A stretch of 64,000 bases of DNA from Bifidobacterium callitrichos DSM 23973 (GTDB lineage Bacteria; Actinomycetota; Actinomycetes; Actinomycetales; Bifidobacteriaceae). The position numbers were made by a program, and so were the translations under genes. The notes below the pieces were generated by a model, which was not told the DNA's origin, searched no databases, and saw only the letters and a program-made list of their open reading frames with translations. Numbering within the stretch: position 1 is the first letter of the stretch; each line of letters starts with the position of its first letter. Where the stretch lies: assembly GCF_000741175.1 (NCBI RefSeq), contig NZ_JGYS01000007.1:165101-229100 (forward strand), read 5' to 3'. Of this stretch, positions 45,659 through 52,115 are shown in pieces.

Positions 45659-45691
45659 TAAGTGGCTGGAGCACTGAGGACGCGTAAACCG

Positions 45692-45766
45692 AAAACCCCT
45701 TGGAACGCAATGGTTCCAAGGGGTTCATGGTGCCCCGGATCAGATTCGAACTGACGACACCCGCTT
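45692..45766 (-). other. Attachment-site copy: duplicated tRNA-Arg(CCU) 3' end and terminator (att 1)
   Basis: 75 bp matching 48216-48290 with one difference (45720 G versus 48244 A). It comprises the tRNA terminator hairpin (CCCCTTGGAAC/GTTCCAAGGGG), the encoded CCA, the acceptor 3' strand, T-arm and variable region, and ends abruptly inside the anticodon stem. Only this 3' portion of the tRNA is present, as expected at the far end of an element integrated into a tRNA gene. Confidence 0.9.
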
Positions 45767-46191
45767 AGATCGGGGCGTCGGTTACTGCTTGGTGGACTTT
45801 TCTTGGATGCTGTAATCGTTGAAAAATGGCGGTTTCTGGATCAGCTGGATATTGTCGATGTTGGGTGTGTGTGGGTGTTTTGAGAGGTCATTACACCCGG
45901 ATTGCACCCGGGTGTGATTTTCGTGGGCTGTTGTGGAGCGCGTTGTACTGTGGGCGCCGGAACTTCTTGCTATGTCGTTCCCGGGGTTTGAACGGCATGA
46001 ACGTAGTGGATCGCGTGTCTTCCCAATAACAGCTGTTATTTTTCGTTAGCCGATGACGTGTCTGACGATCGTTGTGATTCCAACGGTTTCAACCCCGAAA
46101 TATCACTCATCACACATATAACAGAGGATGTTATAAGGGGTGTATTGCTGGTTGGATGACGTCTGGGCCATGTGTTGCTTGCCGCTGGGCG
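45767..46191. other. Gene-free end of the cassette with two ATAACA palindromes
   Basis: AATAACAGCTGTTATT (46025-46040) is a perfect 16-bp palindrome; TATAACA-GAGGA-TGTTATA (46117-46135) shares its half site. The second lies 56 bp beyond the PRTase stop. The stretch around 46010-46145 is visibly AT-richer than its surroundings. Open frames here (67 codons plus; about 72 open codons minus ending PGAIRV) have no ribosome-binding site and no recognisable motif; the minus one could be the worn tail of a lost gene. Confidence 0.5.
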
Positions 46192-47022
46192 TCATGCGTC
46201 GGGTTCGGTGTGTCGGTGCCAGGGGCAGTAGGCGCTGATGTAGTTGATTTTGCGGTGGAAGGCTCGGGTGTATGCCGGGTTGATCGTGTCGAGGTAGCGG
46301 GTGCTGACGATGCGGGCGACGCAGTAGACCGACACCTGTGCGGCTCCCTCGAGTTTGAGACGTGCCGCGGCGGACAGCACGGTGCCGCCGGTGACCCACG
46401 AGTCGTCGACCAGCACGACGTCGCCGCCGAGATGGCGCCTGTCCGACGGGTCGGCCAACGCGAACGCGTCGGGGTCGAGGTTGCGGGTCTTGGCCTTCCG
46501 CGCCGTCAGGCGGATCTCCGGGACGTTGGGCAGCACTCCTTGGATGATGTCGTGGAGCGGGTGGGGCTGGCGGAAGCGTGGCGAGCCGGTCGTGGACGGC
46601 ACCATGACCCATCCACTCACCGGCATGCCGGCGGACTCGTCCAGACACTGGCCGTGGCCGACGAGGGCGAGGGCGGTGAGCGCGCGTATGATCCTGCGGT
46701 AGTCCGGCGACGGCGGGTGCGGCGCCTTGTACCCGTACATCATCTTCAGCGTCTGGCTTGCCGGTTCCGCCGCGTACACGCCGCACGCGATCCGGTCCGC
46801 GGCCAATGCCACGCCCGTTGCCATGCCGAGTCCGGCCTGCAATGCGCGTGTCTGGGCGGCGAGCGTCTCGCAGCTGCGGCAGCGCGGGTACGCGGGGTTC
46901 CTGAACCCGCCGCATACCGGGCATAGCAGGTCGTGGTGCGACTCGTAGCGGACGGTCTGCAGGTAGCTGCCGGCCGTGTCGTGGAGTATCCGGTCGAGTC
47001 GGAGCCCGTACTGGTTGATCAT
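46192..47022 (-). CDS. ComF-like phosphoribosyltransferase, cassette gene 2
   Basis: 276 residues from ATG 47022. N-terminal zinc-ribbon LLCPVCGGFRNPAYPRCRSC (Cys34, 37, 48, 51) followed by a type I phosphoribosyltransferase domain with the PRPP loop DVVLVDDSWVTGGTVL (about 200-215), the ComFC layout. The acidic pair and the TGGT turn are intact, so it should bind PRPP or a nucleotide. Compared with ComFC it has an extra ~60-residue segment between zinc ribbon and PRTase core. Its start overlaps the dprA-like stop as ATGA, so the two proteins are made together. Role in competence is doubtful given its location on an integrated cassette; a defence or nucleotide-sensing role is inference. Confidence 0.85.
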   Translation of the reverse strand: MINQYGLRLDRILHDTAGSYLQTVRYESHHDLLCPVCGGFRNPAYPRCRSCETLAAQTRALQAGLGMATGVALAADRIACGVYAAEPASQTLKMMYGYKAPHPPSPDYRRIIRALTALALVGHGQCLDESAGMPVSGWVMVPSTTGSPRFRQPHPLHDIIQGVLPNVPEIRLTARKAKTRNLDPDAFALADPSDRRHLGGDVVLVDDSWVTGGTVLSAAARLKLEGAAQVSVYCVARIVSTRYLDTINPAYTRAFHRKINYISAYCPWHRHTEPDA

Positions 47023-48029
47023 GCGGTGGCCGTGGAGGAGACGAGCTGGTCGATGGCGTGGTCGAGTTCGTCGCCCAGGTGCAGGAGCCGCAGCAGAATG
47101 TCGTGCACTTGAGCGACGGTGGACGCCACGTACACGCCGGGCCTGCCGGCGAGCCTGCGGCCCCATTCGGTGCTGGCGGCGACGGTGTCGCGCAGGATGA
47201 CGGGGCGTCCGTGCTGCTGGGCCTGCCTCGCCTGGATGCGTGTGCCGGAGTATTCGTGGGCCTCGACCACGACGGTGGCTATCCCGTAGCCGCTCATGGA
47301 CGCGTTGCGCATGGGGAACGTGGTCTTCGTGGGTCCCTGATCGGGCCAGAACTGGGAGAGCACGAGTCCCCTGCGGGCGATCTCGTATTGGAGTGCCTGA
47401 TTCTGGCGTGGGTATTGGCGGGTGATGCCGGTGCCGATGAACGCGACCGTGCGGCCTCCCTCGGCGAGTGCCTGCTCGTGGGCGGCGGTGTCGATGCCGG
47501 CCGCGAGCCCGGCGATCACGGCGAACCGGCAGGCGACCAGCATGGACGCGGTGTCGCGCGCGAACCCGAGGGCCTCGGGGGAGGCCTCGCGCGAGCCGAC
47601 CACGCTCACCGCGAGCTCGTCCTGGACCATCGTGCCGTCGGCGAACAGGAACGGGGGCATGTCCGCGACCTGGCGCAGCCGGTTCGGGTAGCGCCCGTCC
47701 AGCACCGACACGAAATCCAAGCCCCTCCCGCGCCACTCCCGGACCTCACGGCGGGCGTCCTGCAGCGCCTTGTCCAAGGCGTGGCGTCGTTCGGCCGTCG
47801 GGGGCACGTCGTCCTCATCGAATAATGCGGGGTCGTCGTCGTACAGGAGGTCGTCGTCGATGAGGTGATGGTGCACGGGGTCCATTTCGTGGTCGAGCAC
47901 CGCGACCGCGCTGCCCTGACGTGCCACGGTGTTCGCGACCGACGACCACGTGTCGCGGTGTTCGTCGATCGTGGTGAGCAACGCCACCAGCGCGGCGTTC
48001 TCCTCCAGCAGGCGATCCTGCGCAACCAT
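47019..48029 (-). CDS. DprA/Smf-like Rossmann protein, cassette gene 1
   Basis: 336 residues from ATG 48029 (GGGAG 10 nt upstream; TTG 48062 is an alternative start). Residues ~138-310 form a DprA/SLOG Rossmann domain: LAVSVVGSREAS, VIAGLAAGIDTAAHEQAL, TVAFIGTGI, FPMRNASMSGYG and TVVVEAHEYSGTRIQARQAQQHGRPV, so the nucleotide/ssDNA-binding pocket looks intact. The N-terminal ~100 residues are acidic with a HHHLIDDDLLYDDDPALFDEDD stretch, split here as HHHLIDDD and LLYDDD, and do not resemble the SAM domain of competence DprA. No C-terminal winged helix. It is not next to the chromosomal topA/comM-type neighbours of housekeeping dprA, but on a tRNA-borne cassette with a PRTase. Confidence 0.88.
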   Translation of the reverse strand: MVAQDRLLEENAALVALLTTIDEHRDTWSSVANTVARQGSAVAVLDHEMDPVHHHLIDDDLLYDDDPALFDEDDVPPTAERRHALDKALQDARREVREWRGRGLDFVSVLDGRYPNRLRQVADMPPFLFADGTMVQDELAVSVVGSREASPEALGFARDTASMLVACRFAVIAGLAAGIDTAAHEQALAEGGRTVAFIGTGITRQYPRQNQALQYEIARRGLVLSQFWPDQGPTKTTFPMRNASMSGYGIATVVVEAHEYSGTRIQARQAQQHGRPVILRDTVAASTEWGRRLAGRPGVYVASTVAQVHDILLRLLHLGDELDHAIDQLVSSTATA

Positions 48030-48215
48030 ACCGACCACGCTCCCATCCACACCCGAAACCAATCAGAACACCAGTCTACAAGCCCCACCACAACATCTCG
48101 CTTTCATGGAGCTCGCAATGGAACTGGAGTGACTTTGGCCCAAGATAACCAGTTACGATATAAGGAACGATGACGTATGTGGGGATGTCCAAAGCACCGA
48201 AGGCAGGTAACAAGC

Positions 48216-48290
48216 AAAACCCCTTGGAACGCAATGGTTCCAAAGGGTTCATGGTGCCCCGGATCAGATTCGAACTGACGACACCCGCTT
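48216..48290 (-). other. Attachment-site copy at the intact tRNA (att 2)
   Basis: 75-bp partner of 45692-45766; here it continues into the rest of the tRNA. The identity starts with AAAACCCC upstream of the terminator stem and ends at the CTT of the anticodon stem. Confidence 0.9.
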
Positions 48291-48327
48291 TAGGAGAGCG
48301 GTGCTCTATCCCCTGAGCTACCGAGGC
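48252..48327 (-). tRNA. tRNA-Arg (anticodon CCU)
   Basis: Minus-strand cloverleaf: acceptor GCCTCGG pairs with CCGGGGC; D arm GCTC/GAGC; anticodon stem CCGCT/AGCGG with loop CTCCTAA, anticodon CCT; T arm with TTCGAAT; CCA encoded (48252-48254). Decodes AGG. Its 3' end is the target of the cassette. A terminator hairpin (CCCCTTGGAAC/GTTCCAAAGGG) follows. Confidence 0.96.
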
Positions 48328-48551
48328 GACAGCGGTCCATTGTACACGGGGGGTGGTCAACACGCATCCCGCGTGGCAGAACGGGTGTGTGCGTGCGTCG
48401 GTTACGTTCGTGCGCATCGGTCGTCGGTTGCGCCCGTGCGTCGGTTCGGGTCACATTGCCCGGCATGGGGGCGAACTTGTGAAATCGTCCGTCGAACATG
48501 TCTCCTCGCATCGCGATCACAGTAATGTGGCCGGAGATGTAAGGAGGTGCG

Positions 48552-49889
48552 GTGGCAGGTCGATCGGCGGGAGGGAACAAGCGTGGCGCATCGCGTTCGG
48601 CGGGTTCACCTCGCGCGTCCCGTTCAGGTCGTTCATCCGGTGCGTCCCGGTCGTCGCCGAGGTTCGACTCCGGCCGGGACGAACTGATCGCCCGCGCCGA
48701 GACGGACGCCAGAGAGCGTGCTCGCGCAGAGCGCGCGAACGGTGCGCGCTCGTCGGGATCGCACTCCGGTGGTAAGCCGGCGAGGCGCACCGGCGCGTCG
48801 CGCACATCCGCAACCCGCACGGCGCGCAGGATCACGGTAAGGAAGCGCAGTATGAACGGACATGGGGATTACGGCGGAAACTCGCGCAGGCATCGGGTGG
48901 CGGGCGCATGCTCGACACTGTTCGCCATGCTCGCGCTCGTCGGCGTGGCCGCCCGCGCGCTGCCCTCCGATCTGCAGACGACGCCCTACGTGCCGATCAT
49001 CGTGTCGGCCACGCCGTGGTTCATCCTGCTCGCGGGGCTGTCGCTGGTGCTGGCGTTCGTTTCGAAACGCGTCGTGACCGCCGTGGTCGCGCTCGCCCTG
49101 CTCGCGGTGAACGTGTACTGGCAGTACCCGTTCCTCCTCCCGTCGGCGCAACTTCCGGGCCGGGCGCTGTCCGCCACCGCTCAGGCCAATCCGATCCTCG
49201 ACGACTCCTACGCGCGCGTGATGACGTTCAACGTATATAAAGGTCGCGCCGACGCGCAGGCGATCGTCGACACGGTGCGCGACCAGCGCGTCGAGGTGCT
49301 GGCATTGCAGGAGACGACCGAGGCGTTCGTCGCCCGTCTCGAGGCCGCTGGCATCGGGGACTATCTGCCGTATGCGCATGTCTCCAGCTCGGACGGCATG
49401 TACGGCAACGGACTGTGGTCCGCGACGCCCCTCGCCGATCCGGCCGACGACGACGTGAACTCCAGCGCCTCGTTCATGCCGGGCGGCACCGTCTCGTTCG
49501 CCGGCGGCGCGAAGCTGATCCGATTCGTCTCCGTGCACACCACCGCCCCTGTGCCCGGGTACTGGAACCAGTGGAGGCGCGCGCTCGACGAACTGGCGCT
49601 GATGCGCTCGCACACGGACGCGGCGTACGTGTTCATGGGCGATTTCAACGCGACCTACGATCACGCCCCGTTCCGCGGGTTCCTGGGCGATCGCTTCAGC
49701 GACGCCGCCCGCCAGTCGGGCCACGGGTTCACGTTCACCTGGCCGGCCGATCGGGTCGTGCCTCCCGCGTTCGCCGGGATCGACCATGTGGTCGTCGACA
49801 GGGGAATCGTCGCGGGGCGGATGCAGGTCAAGCGCATCGCCGGGTCCGATCACGAGGCGCTGTTGGCGACTCTTGCAGTTGAGAGCTGA
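48552..49889 (+). CDS. Membrane-associated endonuclease/exonuclease/phosphatase (EEP) family protein
   Basis: 445 residues from GTG 48552, just after AAGGAGG. Residues 1-100 are Arg/Ser/Ala-rich and probably disordered; about 115-200 hold three hydrophobic segments; the rest is an EEP phosphodiesterase domain: VMTFNVYKGRAD, VEVLALQET (metal Glu), VSVHTTAPVPG, YVFMGDFNATYDH (Asp, Asn) and GSDHEALLATL (catalytic Asp-His). The active site should face the outside. Such proteins cleave phosphodiesters in nucleic acids or lipids; the target is unknown. Confidence 0.88.
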   Translation: MAGRSAGGNKRGASRSAGSPRASRSGRSSGASRSSPRFDSGRDELIARAETDARERARAERANGARSSGSHSGGKPARRTGASRTSATRTARRITVRKRSMNGHGDYGGNSRRHRVAGACSTLFAMLALVGVAARALPSDLQTTPYVPIIVSATPWFILLAGLSLVLAFVSKRVVTAVVALALLAVNVYWQYPFLLPSAQLPGRALSATAQANPILDDSYARVMTFNVYKGRADAQAIVDTVRDQRVEVLALQETTEAFVARLEAAGIGDYLPYAHVSSSDGMYGNGLWSATPLADPADDDVNSSASFMPGGTVSFAGGAKLIRFVSVHTTAPVPGYWNQWRRALDELALMRSHTDAAYVFMGDFNATYDHAPFRGFLGDRFSDAARQSGHGFTFTWPADRVVPPAFAGIDHVVVDRGIVAGRMQVKRIAGSDHEALLATLAVES

Positions 49890-49939
49890 GTTATCCACAT
49901 TGGCCGTATCCGGTTTCCGGCCTGACAGCGGGCCTGAAC

Positions 49940-49945
49940 TATAGT
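49940..49945 (+). promoter_or_regulatory. -10 box for leaderless xseA
   Basis: TATAGT ends 7 nt before ATG 49953; there is no Shine-Dalgarno sequence. This excludes the longer start at GTG 49944, which overlaps the box. The -35 is weak. Confidence 0.5.
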
Positions 49946-49952
49946 GGACCCC

Positions 49953-51296
49953 ATGAGTTATGACATGAACGCCAACGGCTATGGCCAGGGCTATGGCCAG
50001 GGCTATGGCCAAGGCTATGGCCAGGCCCAGAATGGTCCGGCGGGATCGGGGGCGCAGCCGCCCGCCGGCCCCCGTCCGCTCGACCAGCTGCCCCGGCTCG
50101 CCGCCGAGACCACGGCCGAGAACCCGTGGCCGGTGAGCGTGCTGAGCCAGAAGTTCCACAACGCCGTGGCGAAATGGCCCGCCGCGTGGATCTGCGGCCA
50201 GATCACCGAGATCAACACGCGTCGCGCCGGATCCGCCTACCTCACGGTGCGCGACGACTTCGAGGACATCGCGATATCCGTCTCCGGCTGGCGCGGGTTC
50301 GCCGCGGCCGCCTCGCAGTTCCGTCAGGGCGATCGCGTCGTCATCCACGGCCGCGCCGAGATCTGGGTCAAGCAGACGCGACTGAGCTTCATCGGCGACG
50401 ACATCCGCAAGATCGGCGCCGGCGGCCTGAAGGAGCAGATCGACGAGCTGCGTAAGAAGCTCAAGGGCGAGGGTCTGTTCGACGCGGAGAACAAGATCCC
50501 GCTGCCGGAGTTCCCCAAGTGCATCGGCCTGATCTGCGCCCCGCAGGCCCGCGCCGAGGGCGACGTCGTCACCAACGTGAATCTGAGGTGGCCGGCCGTG
50601 CGATTCAAGATCGTGCACGCGCACGTGCAGGGCGCGCAGTGTCCGCCGGACATCATCGAGGCGATCCGTCGCCTCGACGCCGATCCGGACGTGGACGTGA
50701 TCATCGTGGCCCGAGGCGGCGGCGCGTTCGAGGATCTCGTCGGCTTCTCCGACGAGGGCGTGGTGCGGGCCGCCGCGGCCTGCCGCACGCCGATCGTCTC
50801 CGCCATCGGACACGAGGACGATTGGACGCTGATCGATCTGGCCGTGGATCTGAGGGCGTCCACGCCGACCGACGCCGCCAAGAAGGTCGTGCCGGATGTG
50901 CGCGAGCAGTGGCAGCTCATCGACAACGCCGTGCGCCAGATGCGACTGCGCATCTCCGCTCGCGTGGACAACGAGATCCGCCTGATCGAGGGCTATGCGA
51001 ACCGGCCGAGCCTGACGCAGCCGCTCACGATGCTCGAGCCGCATCAGCGGTTCATCGACGATGCGGTGAACCGGCTCGACATCGGACTGCGCCGCATGGT
51101 GGACGACGCCTCGTTCACCATCGAGAAGGCGCACGCCTCGCTCACCGCATTAAGCCCGCAGTCCACGCTCAATCGCGGATACGCCGTCGTGCAGACCGCC
51201 GACGGGCGTGTGCTCGACGACGCCGCGGCCGTCAGGTCCGGCGACGAACTCACCCTGACCCTGAAGAAGGGCGTCGTCATTGCCAAGGCCGACTGA
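49953..51296 (+). CDS. xseA: Exodeoxyribonuclease VII large subunit
   Basis: 447 residues. With XseB forms ExoVII, a single-strand DNA exonuclease in repair. N-terminal OB-fold (WPVSVLSQKFHNAVAKWPAAWICGQI...), catalytic core with IGLICAPQARAEGDVVTNV, VIIVARGGGAFEDLVGFSDEGVVRA and SAIGHEDDWTLIDLAVDLRASTPTDAA, then the XseB-binding coiled-coil and a C-terminal ALSPQSTLNRGYAVV. Unusual feature: residues ~9-24 are four GYGQ repeats encoded by a 12-bp tandem repeat (49977-50024). Start ATG 49953 follows from the -10 box. xseB is downstream after a dispersed repeat. Confidence 0.95.
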   Translation: MSYDMNANGYGQGYGQGYGQGYGQAQNGPAGSGAQPPAGPRPLDQLPRLAAETTAENPWPVSVLSQKFHNAVAKWPAAWICGQITEINTRRAGSAYLTVRDDFEDIAISVSGWRGFAAAASQFRQGDRVVIHGRAEIWVKQTRLSFIGDDIRKIGAGGLKEQIDELRKKLKGEGLFDAENKIPLPEFPKCIGLICAPQARAEGDVVTNVNLRWPAVRFKIVHAHVQGAQCPPDIIEAIRRLDADPDVDVIIVARGGGAFEDLVGFSDEGVVRAAAACRTPIVSAIGHEDDWTLIDLAVDLRASTPTDAAKKVVPDVREQWQLIDNAVRQMRLRISARVDNEIRLIEGYANRPSLTQPLTMLEPHQRFIDDAVNRLDIGLRRMVDDASFTIEKAHASLTALSPQSTLNRGYAVVQTADGRVLDDAAAVRSGDELTLTLKKGVVIAKAD

Positions 51297-51310
51297 CCCG
51301 CTGTTTTTTT

Positions 51311-51360
51311 GGCTCCCCTTGTCAGAGGAGACCGGAAGGACTGGCCCGTGAAGCGGGACA
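51311..51360 (+). repeat. Dispersed double-hairpin repeat (copy 2, diverged)
   Basis: GGCTCCCCTTGTCAGAGGAG followed, after an 11-nt insertion, by GGCCCGTGAAGCGGGAC; a diverged copy of the element at 51786. It occupies most of the space between xseA and xseB, so it must be transcribed within the operon. Confidence 0.65.
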
Positions 51361-51391
51361 TACGTAAGCAAAGTAAGCAAAGGAGAACGTC

Positions 51392-51742
51392 ATGACCGAG
51401 AACATCGAGAACGTCGAGAACACTCAGAACGCTGAGACCACCGAGAACGCCACGGAGCAGACCGCAACCGCTGCCCCCGCCTCCACGCTGACCGACAAGG
51501 AGCGCGAGATCATCGCCAACATGCCGTACGAGGAGACGCGTGACAAGCTCATCCAGGCCGTGCAGGCGCTCGAGGCGGGCGGCCTCAACCTCGACCAGTC
51601 GATGCGCCAGTGGGAGATCGGCGAGGCGCTCGCCAAGCGCGCCCAGAGCCTGCTGGGCGACGTGCGCGCCCGCCTCGACGCCGCGCAGAACGCGCAGGCG
51701 GCCACGGCGAACACCGCTGGAACTCAGTCCAACTTGGACTGA
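51392..51742 (+). CDS. xseB: Exodeoxyribonuclease VII small subunit
   Basis: 116 residues. The family core YEETRDKLIQAVQALEAGGLNLDQSMRQWEIGEAL...CQ-like KRAQSLLGDVRARLD (about 47-105) is intact; XseB is a helical protein that stacks on the XseA coiled coil. The N-terminal ~35 residues are a Glu/Asn/Thr-rich repeat (TENIENVENTQNAETTENATE), probably disordered. AAAGGAG precedes ATG 51392. Confidence 0.93.
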   Translation: MTENIENVENTQNAETTENATEQTATAAPASTLTDKEREIIANMPYEETRDKLIQAVQALEAGGLNLDQSMRQWEIGEALAKRAQSLLGDVRARLDAAQNAQAATANTAGTQSNLD

Positions 51743-51785
51743 GTTCCCCTCGCAGCATAGCGGCTCGCTTCGCTTCATACCTCGG

Positions 51786-51831
51786 CTCCCCTTGTCAGGG
51801 GAGCTGGCCCGCGAAGCGGGACTGAGGGGTA
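51786..51831 (+). repeat. Dispersed double-hairpin repeat (copy 3, best preserved)
   Basis: CTCCCCTTGTCAGGGGAG and GGCCCGCGAAGCGGG form two adjacent stems, followed by ACTGAGGGGTA. It lies directly after xseB and may also act as its transcript end. Confidence 0.75.
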
Positions 51832-51926
51832 GTCAAGTGAGTGGGGACGTCTGTCGCGCGACACGCGGGAACGCGCGATTGTCACATTAGTCACACGTTG
51901 CCGATTCGGCTTTATTCCGCCAAAAA

Positions 51927-51942
51927 CCACTACCCCTAGTGT
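51927..51942. promoter_or_regulatory. NrdR box 1
   Basis: CCACTACCCCTAGTGT matches the NrdR operator pattern ACACTA-N4-TAGTGT at all but the first base of the half sites. Confidence 0.7.
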
Positions 51943-51957
51943 CATTGCGGCGCGTCG

Positions 51958-51973
51958 CGACTAGATATAGGGT
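51958..51973. promoter_or_regulatory. NrdR box 2
   Basis: CGACTAGATATAGGGT, a weaker match placed exactly 31 bp after box 1, the usual three-turn spacing of paired NrdR boxes. TACAGT at 51985 is a candidate -10, so NrdR bound here would cover the -35 region. The gap before nrdD otherwise holds only the repeat at 51786 and a 125-nt leader. Confidence 0.65.
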
Positions 51974-52115
51974 CGGGGTTGCCGTACAGTATCTGAGGCT
52001 CAAGTAATTACACCCGTGTGATTCACTCGGAATTCACCTGAATCACCTCTGCCGGACGCCTTGAAAACGGCCGCTTGGGGTATGCAGGTACGTAAGGAAG
52101 AAAGAGGGAGAAGCG

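Larger units (their letters stand above)
45692..48290. mobile_element. Small integrated cassette in tRNA-Arg(CCU)
   Basis: About 2.5 kb bounded by 75-bp direct repeats of the tRNA 3' end. It carries two minus-strand genes, a DprA-like gene and a ComF-like phosphoribosyltransferase gene, plus ~425 bp of gene-free sequence at the tRNA-distal end. No integrase, excisionase, replication or conjugation gene is seen, so it is either a non-autonomous element mobilised in trans or the remnant of a larger island. Confidence 0.75.

Noticed and set aside
45820..45845. TCGTTGAAAAATGGCGG inside the cassette as another array core
   Set aside because: The GCC half is inverted relative to the consensus and no 51-nt-spaced hairpins flank it.
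45826..46029. 67-codon plus-strand ORF in the cassette tail
   Set aside because: No ribosome-binding site, odd composition, no recognisable motif.
45898..46120. About 72 open minus-strand codons ending HPGAIRV as an integrase remnant
   Set aside because: No catalytic motif of tyrosine recombinases; the first Met would leave only about 36 residues. Mentioned only as a possible decayed tail.
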